Assembly: GCF_009797025.1 (NCBI RefSeq)
Contig: NZ_CP047027.1
Span: 3,534,001 to 3,598,000, forward strand
Length of the DNA stretch: 64,000 nt
DNA from: Cellulophaga sp. L1A9
GTDB taxonomy: Bacteria; Bacteroidota; Bacteroidia; Flavobacteriales; Flavobacteriaceae
Direction: 5' to 3'
Below the pieces are notes generated by a model. The model worked only from the letters and a program-made list of their open reading frames with translations. It ran no database searches and was not told the DNA's origin. A program made the translations under genes and the position numbers. Below, piece by piece: positions 55,589 to 64,000 of this stretch (position 1 is its first letter; every line of letters starts with the position of its first letter).

Positions 55589-57361
55589 TTAAGCTTTCCG
55601 ATATAAGGGAAAAAAATCCTCGACAATATCTTTTTTATTTAATGTGTACGTGTATTTTTTAGCGAGCGTAGTTAATTTTTCATAAACCTTTTCATTGATA
55701 ATTTTTCTTCCTGTATAATAAATAACATCCTCATTTTTTGGAAAGAAACTCTTTTTGTATTTGTATAAGCTATCTTCATTAGCTCTTCCTCCTCCCAAGA
55801 TATAATTAGAATATCCATGCTCACGTCCCCATTTGATCGCTTCCATTTTTAAAAAATCATTAGGTCTATAGTCAAAGTAATCTTCTAAGGTACCGCCAAG
55901 AAAGGAATACATCGTATTCTTGTTTAGTAAAAGCAATTCAGAAGAAATGGGAGTATCCTCTTTAAATATCATAACAATTGCAGTATTGATAGGGTTGAAT
56001 ACTATTAAATTTTTAAAATATGCTAAACTAAAATAATAGGTGCTATCTGCATTATTTCGCTGCATCGTACTAATGTAAATTTCATGGAAAGTTTCAATAG
56101 TGCTTTCCTCAATGTGACCATGATATACTTTAGAAGTTAATCCACTGGAAACAGCTTTGCGGTAATTGTTTCTAACTTTGGAAGTAAATTTCTCCCATTG
56201 CATAGTTTCATCAGAAAGTATATTTCCTTTTACATTATTGAGCGTAGGAATTAAATTTCCAGAATAATTTTTATAGTTCCCTTCTAAATTAAAACGAATA
56301 AACTCCGAAATTACTTTGTTATTTATATACCAATCATCTACCAAATGCCAAAAGGTATCCTTGTCACTAGGACTCATTTCTTTATTGAATAGAGGACCAC
56401 TATAACCATAAAATGAACTTGCATCATAATAGGTGGTGTTTTTTTCTTGCAAAATAATTTTACGAAGAGAAAAAGGCATCATGGCAATTACGGTATTTTT
56501 TTTCTTTAAAATAAAGTATTTTAAATGTTCTGTTTCAGAATTTTTAATATTAAATAGTTCTGTTTTATAAAATACATCACTTCCTTCAAAGTTTGTTAGA
56601 TGTGTGTTATAGGTGGCAACATCATCTTCACTTTTTAAATTATAACAGTGTAAACTATAACCAAGTAATTTGAGGTTTTTATTCTTAGGCTTCTCCAGAA
56701 TTAACTCTTCGTCATTTATGGGCGCTCTTACTTTTATGGTTTTAGCAGGTACTCCGGCTACTACATGATTATCCTCAACATCTCTAATGACAACAGCACC
56801 TGAGCCAATAATAGTATTTTCTCCTACTATTTTTACACCGGTCATTACTGTAGCGCTGATACCTAAAAAGGCTTTTCTTTTTATTAATATTCCTGCTCCA
56901 ACATTAACTCCTGTAGATATAAATGTTCCTCGCTTAATTAACGTATGATGTGCTACATGACTGCCCATACTAATGATTACATAGTCTTCTATTTTTGTAT
57001 GTGGCATGATCATCACTCCTGGTAGCAAATAAACGCCATTTCCAATTTGTACATCCTTATTTATTAAAGCGGTTTCATGAATAAAGTTAGGTGTTTCAAA
57101 GCCTTCTCTATTCAATATGCCTAGATATTTTGTTCTGATTATGTTATCTCCAATAGGACAAAATACTTGATGGATTTTTTGAGCCAAGTTATTTTTTACT
57201 AAATCTTGAAAGTTACCTAATACAGGAACTCCATGGATTAATTTACCAAGACTTTCATTATTATCATCTATAAAACCAATGATATTAAATCCTTGCTCTG
57301 TCAAATAGGTTAAAAATACTTCACCATAAGTACCTCCGCCCAATATTACGGCATTTTTCAC
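55589..57361 (-). CDS. NeuD-type acyltransferase fused to a FemAB/GNAT-like domain
   Basis: A 590-residue two-domain protein. The N-terminal part (1 to about 215) is NeuD-like: AVILGGGTYGEVFLTYL, hexapeptide repeats with SMGSHVAHHTLIKRG, and VVAGVPAKTIKVR. The C-terminal part (about 235-590) looks like a FemAB/acetyltransf_6-type domain, with PFSLRKIIL, YDASSFYGYSGPLF, NNYRKAV, SSELLLLNKNTMYSFLGGTLED and MEAIKWGREHGYSNYILGGGR. These domains transfer amino acids or acyl groups to sugars or peptides. The fusion suggests a double modification of one polysaccharide residue. It is the last gene of the minus-strand glycan cluster. Confidence 0.82.
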   Translation of the reverse strand: MKNAVILGGGTYGEVFLTYLTEQGFNIIGFIDDNNESLGKLIHGVPVLGNFQDLVKNNLAQKIHQVFCPIGDNIIRTKYLGILNREGFETPNFIHETALINKDVQIGNGVYLLPGVMIMPHTKIEDYVIISMGSHVAHHTLIKRGTFISTGVNVGAGILIKRKAFLGISATVMTGVKIVGENTIIGSGAVVIRDVEDNHVVAGVPAKTIKVRAPINDEELILEKPKNKNLKLLGYSLHCYNLKSEDDVATYNTHLTNFEGSDVFYKTELFNIKNSETEHLKYFILKKKNTVIAMMPFSLRKIILQEKNTTYYDASSFYGYSGPLFNKEMSPSDKDTFWHLVDDWYINNKVISEFIRFNLEGNYKNYSGNLIPTLNNVKGNILSDETMQWEKFTSKVRNNYRKAVSSGLTSKVYHGHIEESTIETFHEIYISTMQRNNADSTYYFSLAYFKNLIVFNPINTAIVMIFKEDTPISSELLLLNKNTMYSFLGGTLEDYFDYRPNDFLKMEAIKWGREHGYSNYILGGGRANEDSLYKYKKSFFPKNEDVIYYTGRKIINEKVYEKLTTLAKKYTYTLNKKDIVEDFFPLYRKA

Positions 57362-57419
57362 GCTTTTTTATTGTTTTGTTTATTGTGTAGTATTGTAATT
57401 CTAAACGGTATAAACGCTG

Positions 57420-58025
57420 TTATTTACTACCCGTAAAGGTAGTCATATTTACATTCTCACTGGCATTTACACCTTCTCTAATCACAACTTTTTTAAGGGT
57501 TAAAAATAAAATTTTAACATCTAAAAAGAATGAAATATGATCAACATACCAAACATCCAATTCAAATTTTTTCTCCCAAGAAATGGCATTTCTACCATTT
57601 ACTTGCGCCCAACCTGTAATGCCTGGTTTTAGCTCATGTCTTCTAGCTTGCTCGTTATTATATAAGGGTAAATATTGCACTAAAAGTGGTCTAGGACCTA
57701 TTAAACTCATATCGCCCTTTAAAACATTTAGGAGTTGTGGTATTTCATCTAAAGAGTATTTTCGGATAAAATTTCCAAATTTAGTGACCCTTAAATGGAA
57801 AGGTAAAAAATCTCCGTTTTCGTCCTTTTTATCGTTCATAGACTTGAATTTTATAACCTTAAATATTTTCCCATTCTTTCCTGGTCTAGGATGAAAGAAA
57901 AAAGGTTTACCATTGTTTGTCACTAAAAGAACAATTGCAACCCCTAAAAAGAAGGGAGATAATAAAATAAAAGCTGTTAAGGCAACTATTAAATCTAAAA
58001 TTCGTTTAAAAAAATGTGTATACAT
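57420..58025 (-). CDS. Undecaprenyl-phosphate sugar-1-phosphate transferase
   Basis: A 201-residue initiating transferase of the bacterial sugar transferase (PF02397/WcaJ C-terminal-like) family. It has one N-terminal membrane helix (residues about 9-30), KVIKFKSMND, RKYSLDEIPQLLNVLKGDMS, and LIGPRPLLVQYLPLY with the core Pro-Arg-Pro. PGITGWAQVNGRNAISW completes the signature. It attaches the first sugar phosphate of a repeat unit to the lipid carrier. I start it at 58025 (MYTHFFKRILD). A longer start at 58055 would overlap the previous gene by 13 bases. Confidence 0.9.
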   Translation of the reverse strand: MYTHFFKRILDLIVALTAFILLSPFFLGVAIVLLVTNNGKPFFFHPRPGKNGKIFKVIKFKSMNDKKDENGDFLPFHLRVTKFGNFIRKYSLDEIPQLLNVLKGDMSLIGPRPLLVQYLPLYNNEQARRHELKPGITGWAQVNGRNAISWEKKFELDVWYVDHISFFLDVKILFLTLKKVVIREGVNASENVNMTTFTGSK

Positions 58026-58042
58026 GATGGTGTTTCTGCTAT

Positions 58043-59098
58043 TTATGAATTCCAAGAATTTATTTGCGCTGCGATGTAATCCATAGCCTCCTCAGTGTAC
58101 CTAAAATCTATATGCAGGTTTAAGGCATATTTATAGTGATGGTCTAAGGAATTGTCTGGCCACAGTTCTGAAGGATAAATCTTATTATGTATCAAATGTT
58201 GTTTTAAAGTATCGAACGAATCTCGATGTTTAAAAACAAGTTCCAGTCCAAAAGAAGTGTGTTTTTCTTTTTTAAGAATTTCAAATTCAGAATTTGGTGC
58301 TATTTTTTTAATGATGTATTTGAAATTATTATTTTTCACAGCATTGTAATCTTTGCTGATATATTTTAAGAGATAGGCTTTATGTTCTTTTTCAACGGGT
58401 ATAACCGTATATTGATGGTGTAAAAAAGATTCAGTTTCTCCTATACTTTTAAGATATTCGTTCACACTACCTATTGCCTTTGCTTTAAAATTTTGCTTCA
58501 GCGTCATGGCTTTATCTATTTGATTCCAAACCCTAGAAAAATCTTCGGTGATTGAATGTTCATCCACAGATAATTTTTCTTGACCATTAGGTTGCCAAAG
58601 AATACCACCTAGAGGAACAGGTAGTGTTTTTCGCAAGGAAGCAAAACAGTAATCAGCTTTACTTTCTTTGCAAGCAGCACTTTGCCAGCCATGGGAATGA
58701 TCTTCAATAAAGGTAGCTCTGTTGGTTTGTGTGGGTATCTTATACTCATAAATTCCCCAAAAGTTATTTAGTATAACCACGTCTTCATCTGTTGCAAATT
58801 CCTCAAAATTAAGTGTCGAATTCTCGAAAAAAGGATCAATATCATAGGTGTCAATGCCGTCGAAATTAGTTTTTAACCAACTGGTTACATGTTGACAGTA
58901 ATACTTAGGGAGCCATATTTTTCGAATATTTCTACGCTTTTGTAGTAGAGTAAGCACATGTTTAATGGCATGTCTTCCGGTATAAAACAACGCATAGTTT
59001 TGAATGGAACGCAAGGCATCAAATTCTTCTAAAGAAGCTGCATTTGTTTTAGGAAAAAATGATCCTAAGCCAATAGTATTAATTTCTTTCGTTAACAT
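58043..59098 (-). CDS. Divergent DegT/DnrJ-type PLP enzyme
   Basis: A 351-residue protein with signs of a fold-type I PLP aminotransferase of the DegT/EryC1 group. The phosphate-binding region is YTGRHAIKHVL, and the pyridine-nitrogen Asp133 is in IEDHSHGW. Lys157 in ASLRKTLPVPLGG is the likely Schiff-base residue, followed by a small C-terminal domain. It is shorter than usual and the lysine context is not the normal SFHxxK, so catalysis is uncertain. Its place between the sugar transferase and the glycosyltransferase supports amino-sugar formation for the surface glycan. Confidence 0.7.
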   Translation of the reverse strand: MLTKEINTIGLGSFFPKTNAASLEEFDALRSIQNYALFYTGRHAIKHVLTLLQKRRNIRKIWLPKYYCQHVTSWLKTNFDGIDTYDIDPFFENSTLNFEEFATDEDVVILNNFWGIYEYKIPTQTNRATFIEDHSHGWQSAACKESKADYCFASLRKTLPVPLGGILWQPNGQEKLSVDEHSITEDFSRVWNQIDKAMTLKQNFKAKAIGSVNEYLKSIGETESFLHHQYTVIPVEKEHKAYLLKYISKDYNAVKNNNFKYIIKKIAPNSEFEILKKEKHTSFGLELVFKHRDSFDTLKQHLIHNKIYPSELWPDNSLDHHYKYALNLHIDFRYTEEAMDYIAAQINSWNS

Positions 59099-59155
59099 AA
59101 GTTAATTCCGTATTGTTGTACACTTCAATGTGAAGTACTCTTCATGATTGTTTAG

Positions 59156-60352
59156 CTAAGAAGTAACTGTAATAATGGTCTGGTAGGCTTTGTCTGGCAG
59201 TAAATTTTCTTGCATATAGGCATAGCCATTTTCTCCCATTTGAGCTCTTAAATTTTTATCATGATAGAGTAGGAGCAGTTTCTCTTTTAAATCTTTGGTA
59301 GCACCTGCTTCTGCCCAGTAGCCTGCTTTCACTTCTTCCAATATGGTGCCAAAATCTGTATTTAAATCTACCGAGGCCAAGACCGGTTTTTTATTCCCAA
59401 AATAAGATAAGACTTTTGAAGGAAAATTAGGGATGGTAAAATCTTCACTTAACGAGATTAAGCCTACATCAGAGAGTCGTAACAAATCATTGTAGTCTGT
59501 TTTATGTATTTTATCCTCTAAGATTACATTTGCTAAATTTTCATTTTGAACAAGATTTGTTAGTCTTTGCTTTTCTGTTCCTGTTCCAATAATAAAGAAC
59601 ACGATTTCAGGAAGTTCTTGACATACTTTTGCCAATTCAATAATGTTTTCCATTTTCTGAGGCCTTCCTATATTTCCTCCAAAAATGACAATAAATTTAT
59701 CTCTAAGTTTGTATTTATCTAAAAGTGCTTCACAACTTTTACCTTCTTTATAATTGGGGAGATTTTCCCAATTGGGCAAAAGGTGTAATTTTGATGGCGC
59801 TACATCAGGATTATGCTTCTTAATGTAATTTACATTGGCAGGAGACATGCATCCAATATAATCGGCTAGTTTATATAATGCTATTTCTTTCTTTCTAAAA
59901 AAAGAATGAATAGCCCCATTACCATTCATCATTTTTAGATCAACCGCATTTTGAGGGAAAATATCTCTTAAAATAAGGTATAATTTTGCGCCAGATTTAT
60001 TCTTTATCCAATGAGCAGTGGGGGTTAGTGTAATTGGAGGCGTAGGCATTAATATTAAATCAAAATCTAAGGCAATATGATGTTGTTTTAATGCTTTTTT
60101 ATATTGCCAAGACAATAGTAAGTTGGCGAGACCTTTTTTCAAGGTGCCTACATTGAACAGCGGCAACGTAGCAACACGTAATACGTTTACACCACCTTCT
60201 AGCCTCAACCCAGTATCTTTATCGTTTTCAGCGGGAGCTAAGACCAATACATCATGTCCGTTATTGTGAAACTCATGAATTAGGTCTGTATACAAATTGG
60301 TATACTTGGCGACATCCGGAAAGCCTAAAGCAAGAAAAATTATTTTTTTCAT
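59156..60352 (-). CDS. GT4 glycosyltransferase (WbuB-like)
   Basis: A 398-residue GT-B fold transferase. The N-terminus ALGFPDVAKYTNLYTDLIHE is of the WbuB/WcaI kind. FGGNIGRPQKMENIIELAK starts the nucleotide-sugar domain, and a GT4 E-x7-E-like region follows (NFPSKVLSYF, PVLASVD). In E. coli O26, WbuB-type enzymes follow the fnlABC genes and transfer N-acetyl-L-fucosamine; the same order here supports such an assignment. The acceptor is unknown. Confidence 0.85.
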   Translation of the reverse strand: MKKIIFLALGFPDVAKYTNLYTDLIHEFHNNGHDVLVLAPAENDKDTGLRLEGGVNVLRVATLPLFNVGTLKKGLANLLLSWQYKKALKQHHIALDFDLILMPTPPITLTPTAHWIKNKSGAKLYLILRDIFPQNAVDLKMMNGNGAIHSFFRKKEIALYKLADYIGCMSPANVNYIKKHNPDVAPSKLHLLPNWENLPNYKEGKSCEALLDKYKLRDKFIVIFGGNIGRPQKMENIIELAKVCQELPEIVFFIIGTGTEKQRLTNLVQNENLANVILEDKIHKTDYNDLLRLSDVGLISLSEDFTIPNFPSKVLSYFGNKKPVLASVDLNTDFGTILEEVKAGYWAEAGATKDLKEKLLLLYHDKNLRAQMGENGYAYMQENLLPDKAYQTIITVTS

Positions 60353-60443
60353 CTTAATACTATTACATGAACTTATAGGATTACTACTATAAGTTGGTCT
60401 TGATCACTTTTTAATTTACGATCTATTAGGTTCTTTTAGCCTT

Positions 60444-61577
60444 TTACTTGGACCAAACTACGCGATTTACATAATCTACATAAGACAAGATGATGCGAAC
60501 AACTTTTTCACTCACATTAGGCATAGCATAATCCCCTACAGGTCTAAAGTTACGTTCAGGATTTGTCTTTTGTACTTTTAGAGCCAGAAGACCTTGTAAA
60601 ATACGTTCTGGATTTAAACCCACCATCATTACAGATGCTTCTTCCATAGCCTCTGGTCTTTCATGAGCATCACGAATATTAAGGGCCCTAAAGTTTAAAA
60701 TAGAAGATTCTTCTGAAATAGTACCACTATCTGATAAAACAGCGTAAGAATGCAATTGTAATGCATTGTAATCAGAGAAGCCTAAGGGTTTTAAAAATTG
60801 CACATTTTTATGGACATCTAACTTTTTAGCATCTAACATATTCCGTGTTCTAGGATGGGTAGATACAATGATAGGATAATCGTATTTTTCAGCAATTAAA
60901 TTTAAGGAAGTAATTAAGCCTTCAAAATTTTTAGGATTGCTTATGTTTTCTTCTCGGTGTGAGCTCACTACAAAATATTCCCCTTTTTTTAAATTTAATT
61001 GTTCCAATACATTAGAAGCTTCAATTTTTGGCTTGTACTTCATCAACACCTCAAACATTGGACTGCCGGTTTTGATGATTCGGTCTGCAGGCAAACCTTC
61101 TTTCAATAGATATTCTCTGGCAATATCACTATACGTTAGATTAACATCAGATACATGATCAACAATTTTTCTATTAGTTTCTTCGGGTACGCGTTGATCA
61201 AAGCAACGGTTACCCGCCTCCATATGAAATATTGGAATTTTTCGTTTTTTAGCAGGAATAGCACATAAACAAGAATTGGTGTCCCCTAATACTAAAAAGG
61301 CATCTGGATTTATTTGTTCTAGAATAGGATCTATTTTTATAATAATATTCCCTATAGTTTCGGTAGCGTTTGTACCTGCTGCATTCAGAAAATGATCTGG
61401 CTTTTTAATCCCTAAATCTTCGAAAAATATTTCATTTAGTTCATAATCATAATTTTGTCCAGTATGCACTAAAGTATGTTCTATAGCTTCATTATTTTCT
61501 AAAGCCGTTAATACACAAGCTAAACGGATTATTTCTGGTCTTGTACCAACAACAGTAACTACTTTTAATTTTTTCAT
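60444..61577 (-). CDS. fnlC: UDP-GlcNAc 2-epimerase-type enzyme, UDP-L-FucNAc synthesis
   Basis: A 377-residue non-hydrolysing epimerase of the WecB fold, FnlC/Cap5G type. VVTVVGTRPEIIRLA (residues 6-20), HTGQNYDYELNEIFFEDLGI, LVLGDTNSCL, HMEAGNRCFDQRVPEETNRK, SHREENI and SDSGTISEESSIL are all diagnostic. The C-terminal YVDYVNRVVWSK end is typical of FnlC rather than WecB. It makes the last step to UDP-N-acetyl-L-fucosamine by C2 inversion, after FnlA and FnlB, whose genes lie upstream in the same cluster. Confidence 0.9.
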   Translation of the reverse strand: MKKLKVVTVVGTRPEIIRLACVLTALENNEAIEHTLVHTGQNYDYELNEIFFEDLGIKKPDHFLNAAGTNATETIGNIIIKIDPILEQINPDAFLVLGDTNSCLCAIPAKKRKIPIFHMEAGNRCFDQRVPEETNRKIVDHVSDVNLTYSDIAREYLLKEGLPADRIIKTGSPMFEVLMKYKPKIEASNVLEQLNLKKGEYFVVSSHREENISNPKNFEGLITSLNLIAEKYDYPIIVSTHPRTRNMLDAKKLDVHKNVQFLKPLGFSDYNALQLHSYAVLSDSGTISEESSILNFRALNIRDAHERPEAMEEASVMMVGLNPERILQGLLALKVQKTNPERNFRPVGDYAMPNVSEKVVRIILSYVDYVNRVVWSK

Positions 61578-61619
61578 CTTTTTGATGTATAATTTTAGAT
61601 TTTTTAAGTCTTATATTTT

Positions 61620-62753
61620 TTAAACGTTTTCGAAGTACGTATCAGCATCTTCTGGATTGTAAGGTTCATTAATCCAAAAAAGGGTAATCAGTTCTTCGTC
61701 TCCAATATTCTTTATGTTGTGTGTGTACCAAATAGGCATATCTACATAAGCAGGTGCTGTACCATCCAAATAATAGTCAATAACGTCGTTTGTGCCTATT
61801 TTTCGCAATTGTATTAAGGCTTTACCACTAATCACGGCAAAACGTTCTGCTTTTCTCGTATGAAAATGATTTCCTCGAGTAATGCCTGGTACGGTCGTTG
61901 AAAAAGAAAATTGTCCACTTGTTTGTGTCCTTGCGATTTCTACAAAACTACCTCTAGGGTCTGTATGTTTTGTAAATTTAACAGGATAATGTTCTTGTGG
62001 AACATAACATCTAAACGTGTTAAATAATGCTTTTTCAAAAGGTAATTCCAACGTTGGGAAAATACCATTCTCCATATAATCTTTTTTATAGCTTTTTAGC
62101 AAGGCTAATATTTCAGATACTTTTTTATAATGGTTTGGCTGGATGACCAATTCGGCACTATGGTCAGAAAGAGGAGTTACCACTTCGGAACCTTTAATCA
62201 CATTGATAAACAATGCAACGAGTTCATTGATGTAAATAAGTCCTACTTCAGAATCATTCATCACGTTAGGCTCTTCTCCATGCGTAATTTTATGGCAGAA
62301 AGTAGCCACCACCGAATTGTAGTTTGGTTTTCCAAAAGGACCAAAGACATTGGGAATGGTTAGCGAAGTAAATTTAGCTTTAGTACGATCTGCCCAAGCT
62401 GTGAATTTTTCTTTTCCTTCCTTCTTAGATTTACCATAAAGATTATCATTTATCTCTTGAGATGACGAAGAAAAAATGATATGTGGTGTTGCTTTTTTTG
62501 TTTCGCATGCCGCAATTAGTTGATCTACTAGAGCAATATTTGTCTCGTAAATTACATTGGCGTCTTCGTGACGGTTCATTGCGGCTAAATGAACAATGGT
62601 ATCACAGGTGCTTACAAAATTTTCTAATGCTTTTGAATTCTCGAAAAAAGAACGTTCAAAAGGGATTAATTCTATGGTATCATCTAAAGATAGGGTAGTG
62701 TAGAGGTGATTCCCTACAAAACCTGCTTGACCGGTGATGCCTACTTTTCTCAT
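61620..62753 (-). CDS. fnlB: NAD-dependent epimerase/reductase with cupin tail, FnlB/CapF
   Basis: A 377-residue bifunctional protein of the FnlB/CapF type. The SDR Rossmann part starts with VGITGQAGFVG and has the catalytic YGKSK (Tyr106, Lys110). The C-terminal cupin domain (about 250-377) includes GITRGNHFHTRKAERFAVIS with the metal His residues. In Staphylococcus CapF this fold reduces and epimerises the FnlA product. Flanked by fnlC 42 bases downstream and by the cupin gene across a 233-base gap. Confidence 0.9.
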   Translation of the reverse strand: MRKVGITGQAGFVGNHLYTTLSLDDTIELIPFERSFFENSKALENFVSTCDTIVHLAAMNRHEDANVIYETNIALVDQLIAACETKKATPHIIFSSSSQEINDNLYGKSKKEGKEKFTAWADRTKAKFTSLTIPNVFGPFGKPNYNSVVATFCHKITHGEEPNVMNDSEVGLIYINELVALFINVIKGSEVVTPLSDHSAELVIQPNHYKKVSEILALLKSYKKDYMENGIFPTLELPFEKALFNTFRCYVPQEHYPVKFTKHTDPRGSFVEIARTQTSGQFSFSTTVPGITRGNHFHTRKAERFAVISGKALIQLRKIGTNDVIDYYLDGTAPAYVDMPIWYTHNIKNIGDEELITLFWINEPYNPEDADTYFENV

Positions 62754-62813
62754 GGTTTTGTGTTTTATATTTTGGCTTTGCTTAAGCTTAGCCGGTATTT
62801 TCTATATTTTTTT

Positions 62814-62950
62814 AACTTCGACTACACTCAGTCCTTGTTTTTTAATTTTGATACCTGCTACCTTTTGCTACACTCAACCATCGGTTAATTGCCACTTCGA
62901 GTGAATGCGTTTGTAGCGTTAGTAAAAAACGATGTAGTATCAAAAAGCTT
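62814..62950. repeat. REP-like intergenic sequence in the fnlB-cupin gap
   Basis: The gap carries two related direct motifs, CTTCGACTACACTCAG (62816-62831) and TTTTGCTACACTCAACC (62863-62879), and a later CACTTCGAGTGAATGCG (62893-62909) with inverted relation to the first. CTTCGACTxCxCTCAGT-type words are familiar as dispersed repeats in Flavobacteriaceae genomes (my recall, not searched). No gene is evident here. Confidence 0.5.
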
Positions 62951-62986
62951 TTCATGCTCCAATGACACTCCGACATCTTTCTTATT

Positions 62987-63436
62987 TTAATTGCCAAACG
63001 AACCCTGGTTACTCCAATCCGCCTTATACGCTGCTTCAGGAAATCTAAAATCATCAGCTACGGAGGCAGCTACACTAACATCAGAATAGACGAGTACCTT
63101 AGAATGTTCTTTTAACGCCTTAAACCCTGAAGCAAAACCTCCAGGCACCTGTAATATTACAGGATGAGAACTGTCAAGGATATACTGTTCTACATTAAGA
63201 TCTGGTCGTAAAGCACCCTCAGCATCAATAGCAATTAAATAGAATACAAAAGCCCCTTCACAGCAGTAAAACCATTTTGTTTCCTTTAAATGCCCTTGCC
63301 ATGCTCTAATAACACTAGTGCTACTGGGGTTAATTTCATAAAACCGTACAATAGGTTCCATAGAAAAGTCATTAAAGAAAACCAATTTGCCCCTTTCATC
63401 AGTATGTGCTGCGCCATGGGTTTTTGTAATCCCCAT
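62987..63436 (-). CDS. RmlC-like cupin, sugar epimerase-type protein
   Basis: A 149-residue cupin resembling dTDP-4-dehydrorhamnose 3,5-epimerase. HTDERGKLVFFNDF, then INPSSTSVIRAWQGHLKETKW and QVPGGFASGFKALKE match the order of RmlC motifs. The usual catalytic His of RGLHxQ is not obvious and the second block reads GFASGF rather than GFAHGF. It may therefore be a non-catalytic or altered-specificity relative (FdtA/WxcM-like). It lies between fnlA and fnlB, 2 bases after the fnlA stop. Confidence 0.78.
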   Translation of the reverse strand: MGITKTHGAAHTDERGKLVFFNDFSMEPIVRFYEINPSSTSVIRAWQGHLKETKWFYCCEGAFVFYLIAIDAEGALRPDLNVEQYILDSSHPVILQVPGGFASGFKALKEHSKVLVYSDVSVAASVADDFRFPEAAYKADWSNQGSFGN

Positions 63437-63438
63437 AA

Positions 63439-64000
63439 TTATATATTCTCCTTAATGTATTCTAAGTTCAATAAGGTATTTTTTAATTCTTCATTGGTCA
63501 ACTGTGTGGTATTATGAGAATGATAATCTTCAATTTTGCTAATATCAGTTTCACCTTCGGAGAAATACCTGCTGTAGTTCAAATCTCTATTATCGGCAGG
63601 AATTCTATAAAATTCACCCATATCCTCTGCTTTTTGCATTTCTTCACGCGTACAAAGGGTTTCATATAGTTTTTCACCATGTCTGGTACCAATAACTTTT
63701 ATTTCCGTATTGGTTTTATAAATATCTTTTAATGCTTCTGCTAATTCTCCAATGGTGCTCGCTGGCGCCTTATTTACAAATAAATCGCCTTGATTTCCGT
63801 TGGTAAATGCAAAGATCACTAAATCTACGGCGTCTTCTAAGGACATTAAAAAACGGGTCATGTTTGGATCTGTAATGGTAAGCGGAGAATTTTCTTTAAT
63901 TTGTTTTACGAATAAAGGAATCACAGAACCTCTAGAAGCCATGACGTTACCATATCTGGTAAGACAAACGATGGTATCATCATTAGGAATATTCCTAGAC
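63439..64000 (-). CDS. fnlA: UDP-GlcNAc 4,6-dehydratase/5-epimerase, FnlA/CapE (partial)
   Basis: C-terminal 186 residues of a polysaccharide-biosynthesis SDR enzyme of the FnlA/CapE/FlaA1 type; the gene runs off the right edge. It reads through CLTRYGNVMASRGSVIPLFV, which is the conserved end of the Rossmann part, then LTITDPNMTRFLMSLEDAVD and FYRIPADNRDLNYSRYFSEG. The YGNVxxSRGSVIPLF and MTRF motifs are family marks. An internal ATG (63942) could be mistaken for the start. It would convert UDP-GlcNAc to the 4-keto intermediate used by FnlB and FnlC. Confidence 0.9.
   Translation of the reverse strand, partial: SRNIPNDDTIVCLTRYGNVMASRGSVIPLFVKQIKENSPLTITDPNMTRFLMSLEDAVDLVIFAFTNGNQGDLFVNKAPASTIGELAEALKDIYKTNTEIKVIGTRHGEKLYETLCTREEMQKAEDMGEFYRIPADNRDLNYSRYFSEGETDISKIEDYHSHNTTQLTNEELKNTLLNLEYIKENI

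Noticed and set aside
58026..58055. Longer sugar transferase start at 58055
   Set aside because: It would overlap the preceding gene; MYTHFFKRILD at 58025 is the usual start.

Overview
The window reads as chromosome of a marine-type member of the Flavobacteriaceae (Bacteroidota), in the Cellulophaga/Maribacter/Zobellia range. The genus is not fixed by anything I can see. Supporting signs are the low G+C content, weak Shine-Dalgarno sequences, several upstream boxes of the Bacteroidota form TAnnTTTG, many lipoproteins with a short leader and Cys, a type IX secretion-style C-terminus on the tyrosinase, a bacillithiol gene (bshA), and SusC-era style TonB receptors with a carboxypeptidase-regulatory-like domain. 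No rRNA, tRNA, CRISPR array, transposase or phage gene was found.

Layout. (1) 1-5.6 kb: accessory block of seven unrecognised small proteins, six of them lipoproteins, with two copies of a hairpin-bearing intergenic repeat. It looks like an island of orphan surface or immunity-type genes. (2) 5.7-11.1 kb: outer-membrane phospholipase A, a DoxX/quinone-oxidoreductase pair, an alpha/beta hydrolase, and a DUF1338 dioxygenase divergent from a LysR regulator. (3) 11.3-17 kb: a lone KDPG/KHG aldolase, then a tight five-gene operon with two esterase-like hydrolases, a GMC flavoprotein with its Tat-lipoprotein partner subunit, and a VanX-like dipeptidase. (4) 17-38.7 kb: core genes. These include a THUMP-like methyltransferase, AI-2E family permease, rsmE, tsaD, tamB, pfkA-gapA, a BadF-type sugar kinase, ridA, lptD, and an operon of amidase, MCE protein, two Fe-S proteins and a conserved small protein.

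(5) 38.9-46.3 kb: a fused GH3 plus beta-lactamase-type hydrolase, bshA, and an MBOAT/SGNH pair for O-acetylation of a polysaccharide. (6) 46.5-52.9 kb: a secreted fibronectin-III repeat protein, a secreted tyrosinase with a sorting domain, a periplasmic HMA metal-binding protein and a TonB receptor. Together they look like a copper uptake and secreted copper enzyme module. (7) 53.5-64 kb: surface polysaccharide locus with a CapK-like ligase, two NeuD-type acetyltransferases (one fused to a FemAB-like domain), an initiating sugar transferase, a DegT-like protein, a glycosyltransferase, and the FnlA/FnlB/FnlC set for UDP-N-acetyl-L-fucosamine. The locus runs off the right edge.

Most interesting points: the tyrosinase/HMA/TonB neighbourhood, the lipoprotein island with its conserved hairpin repeat, the missing ordinary start codon of tamB with the tsaD promoter inside its N-terminal coding region, the Tat hitchhiker oxidoreductase operon, and the NeuD-FemAB fusion. 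Functions were assigned by reading motifs; no database search was run.
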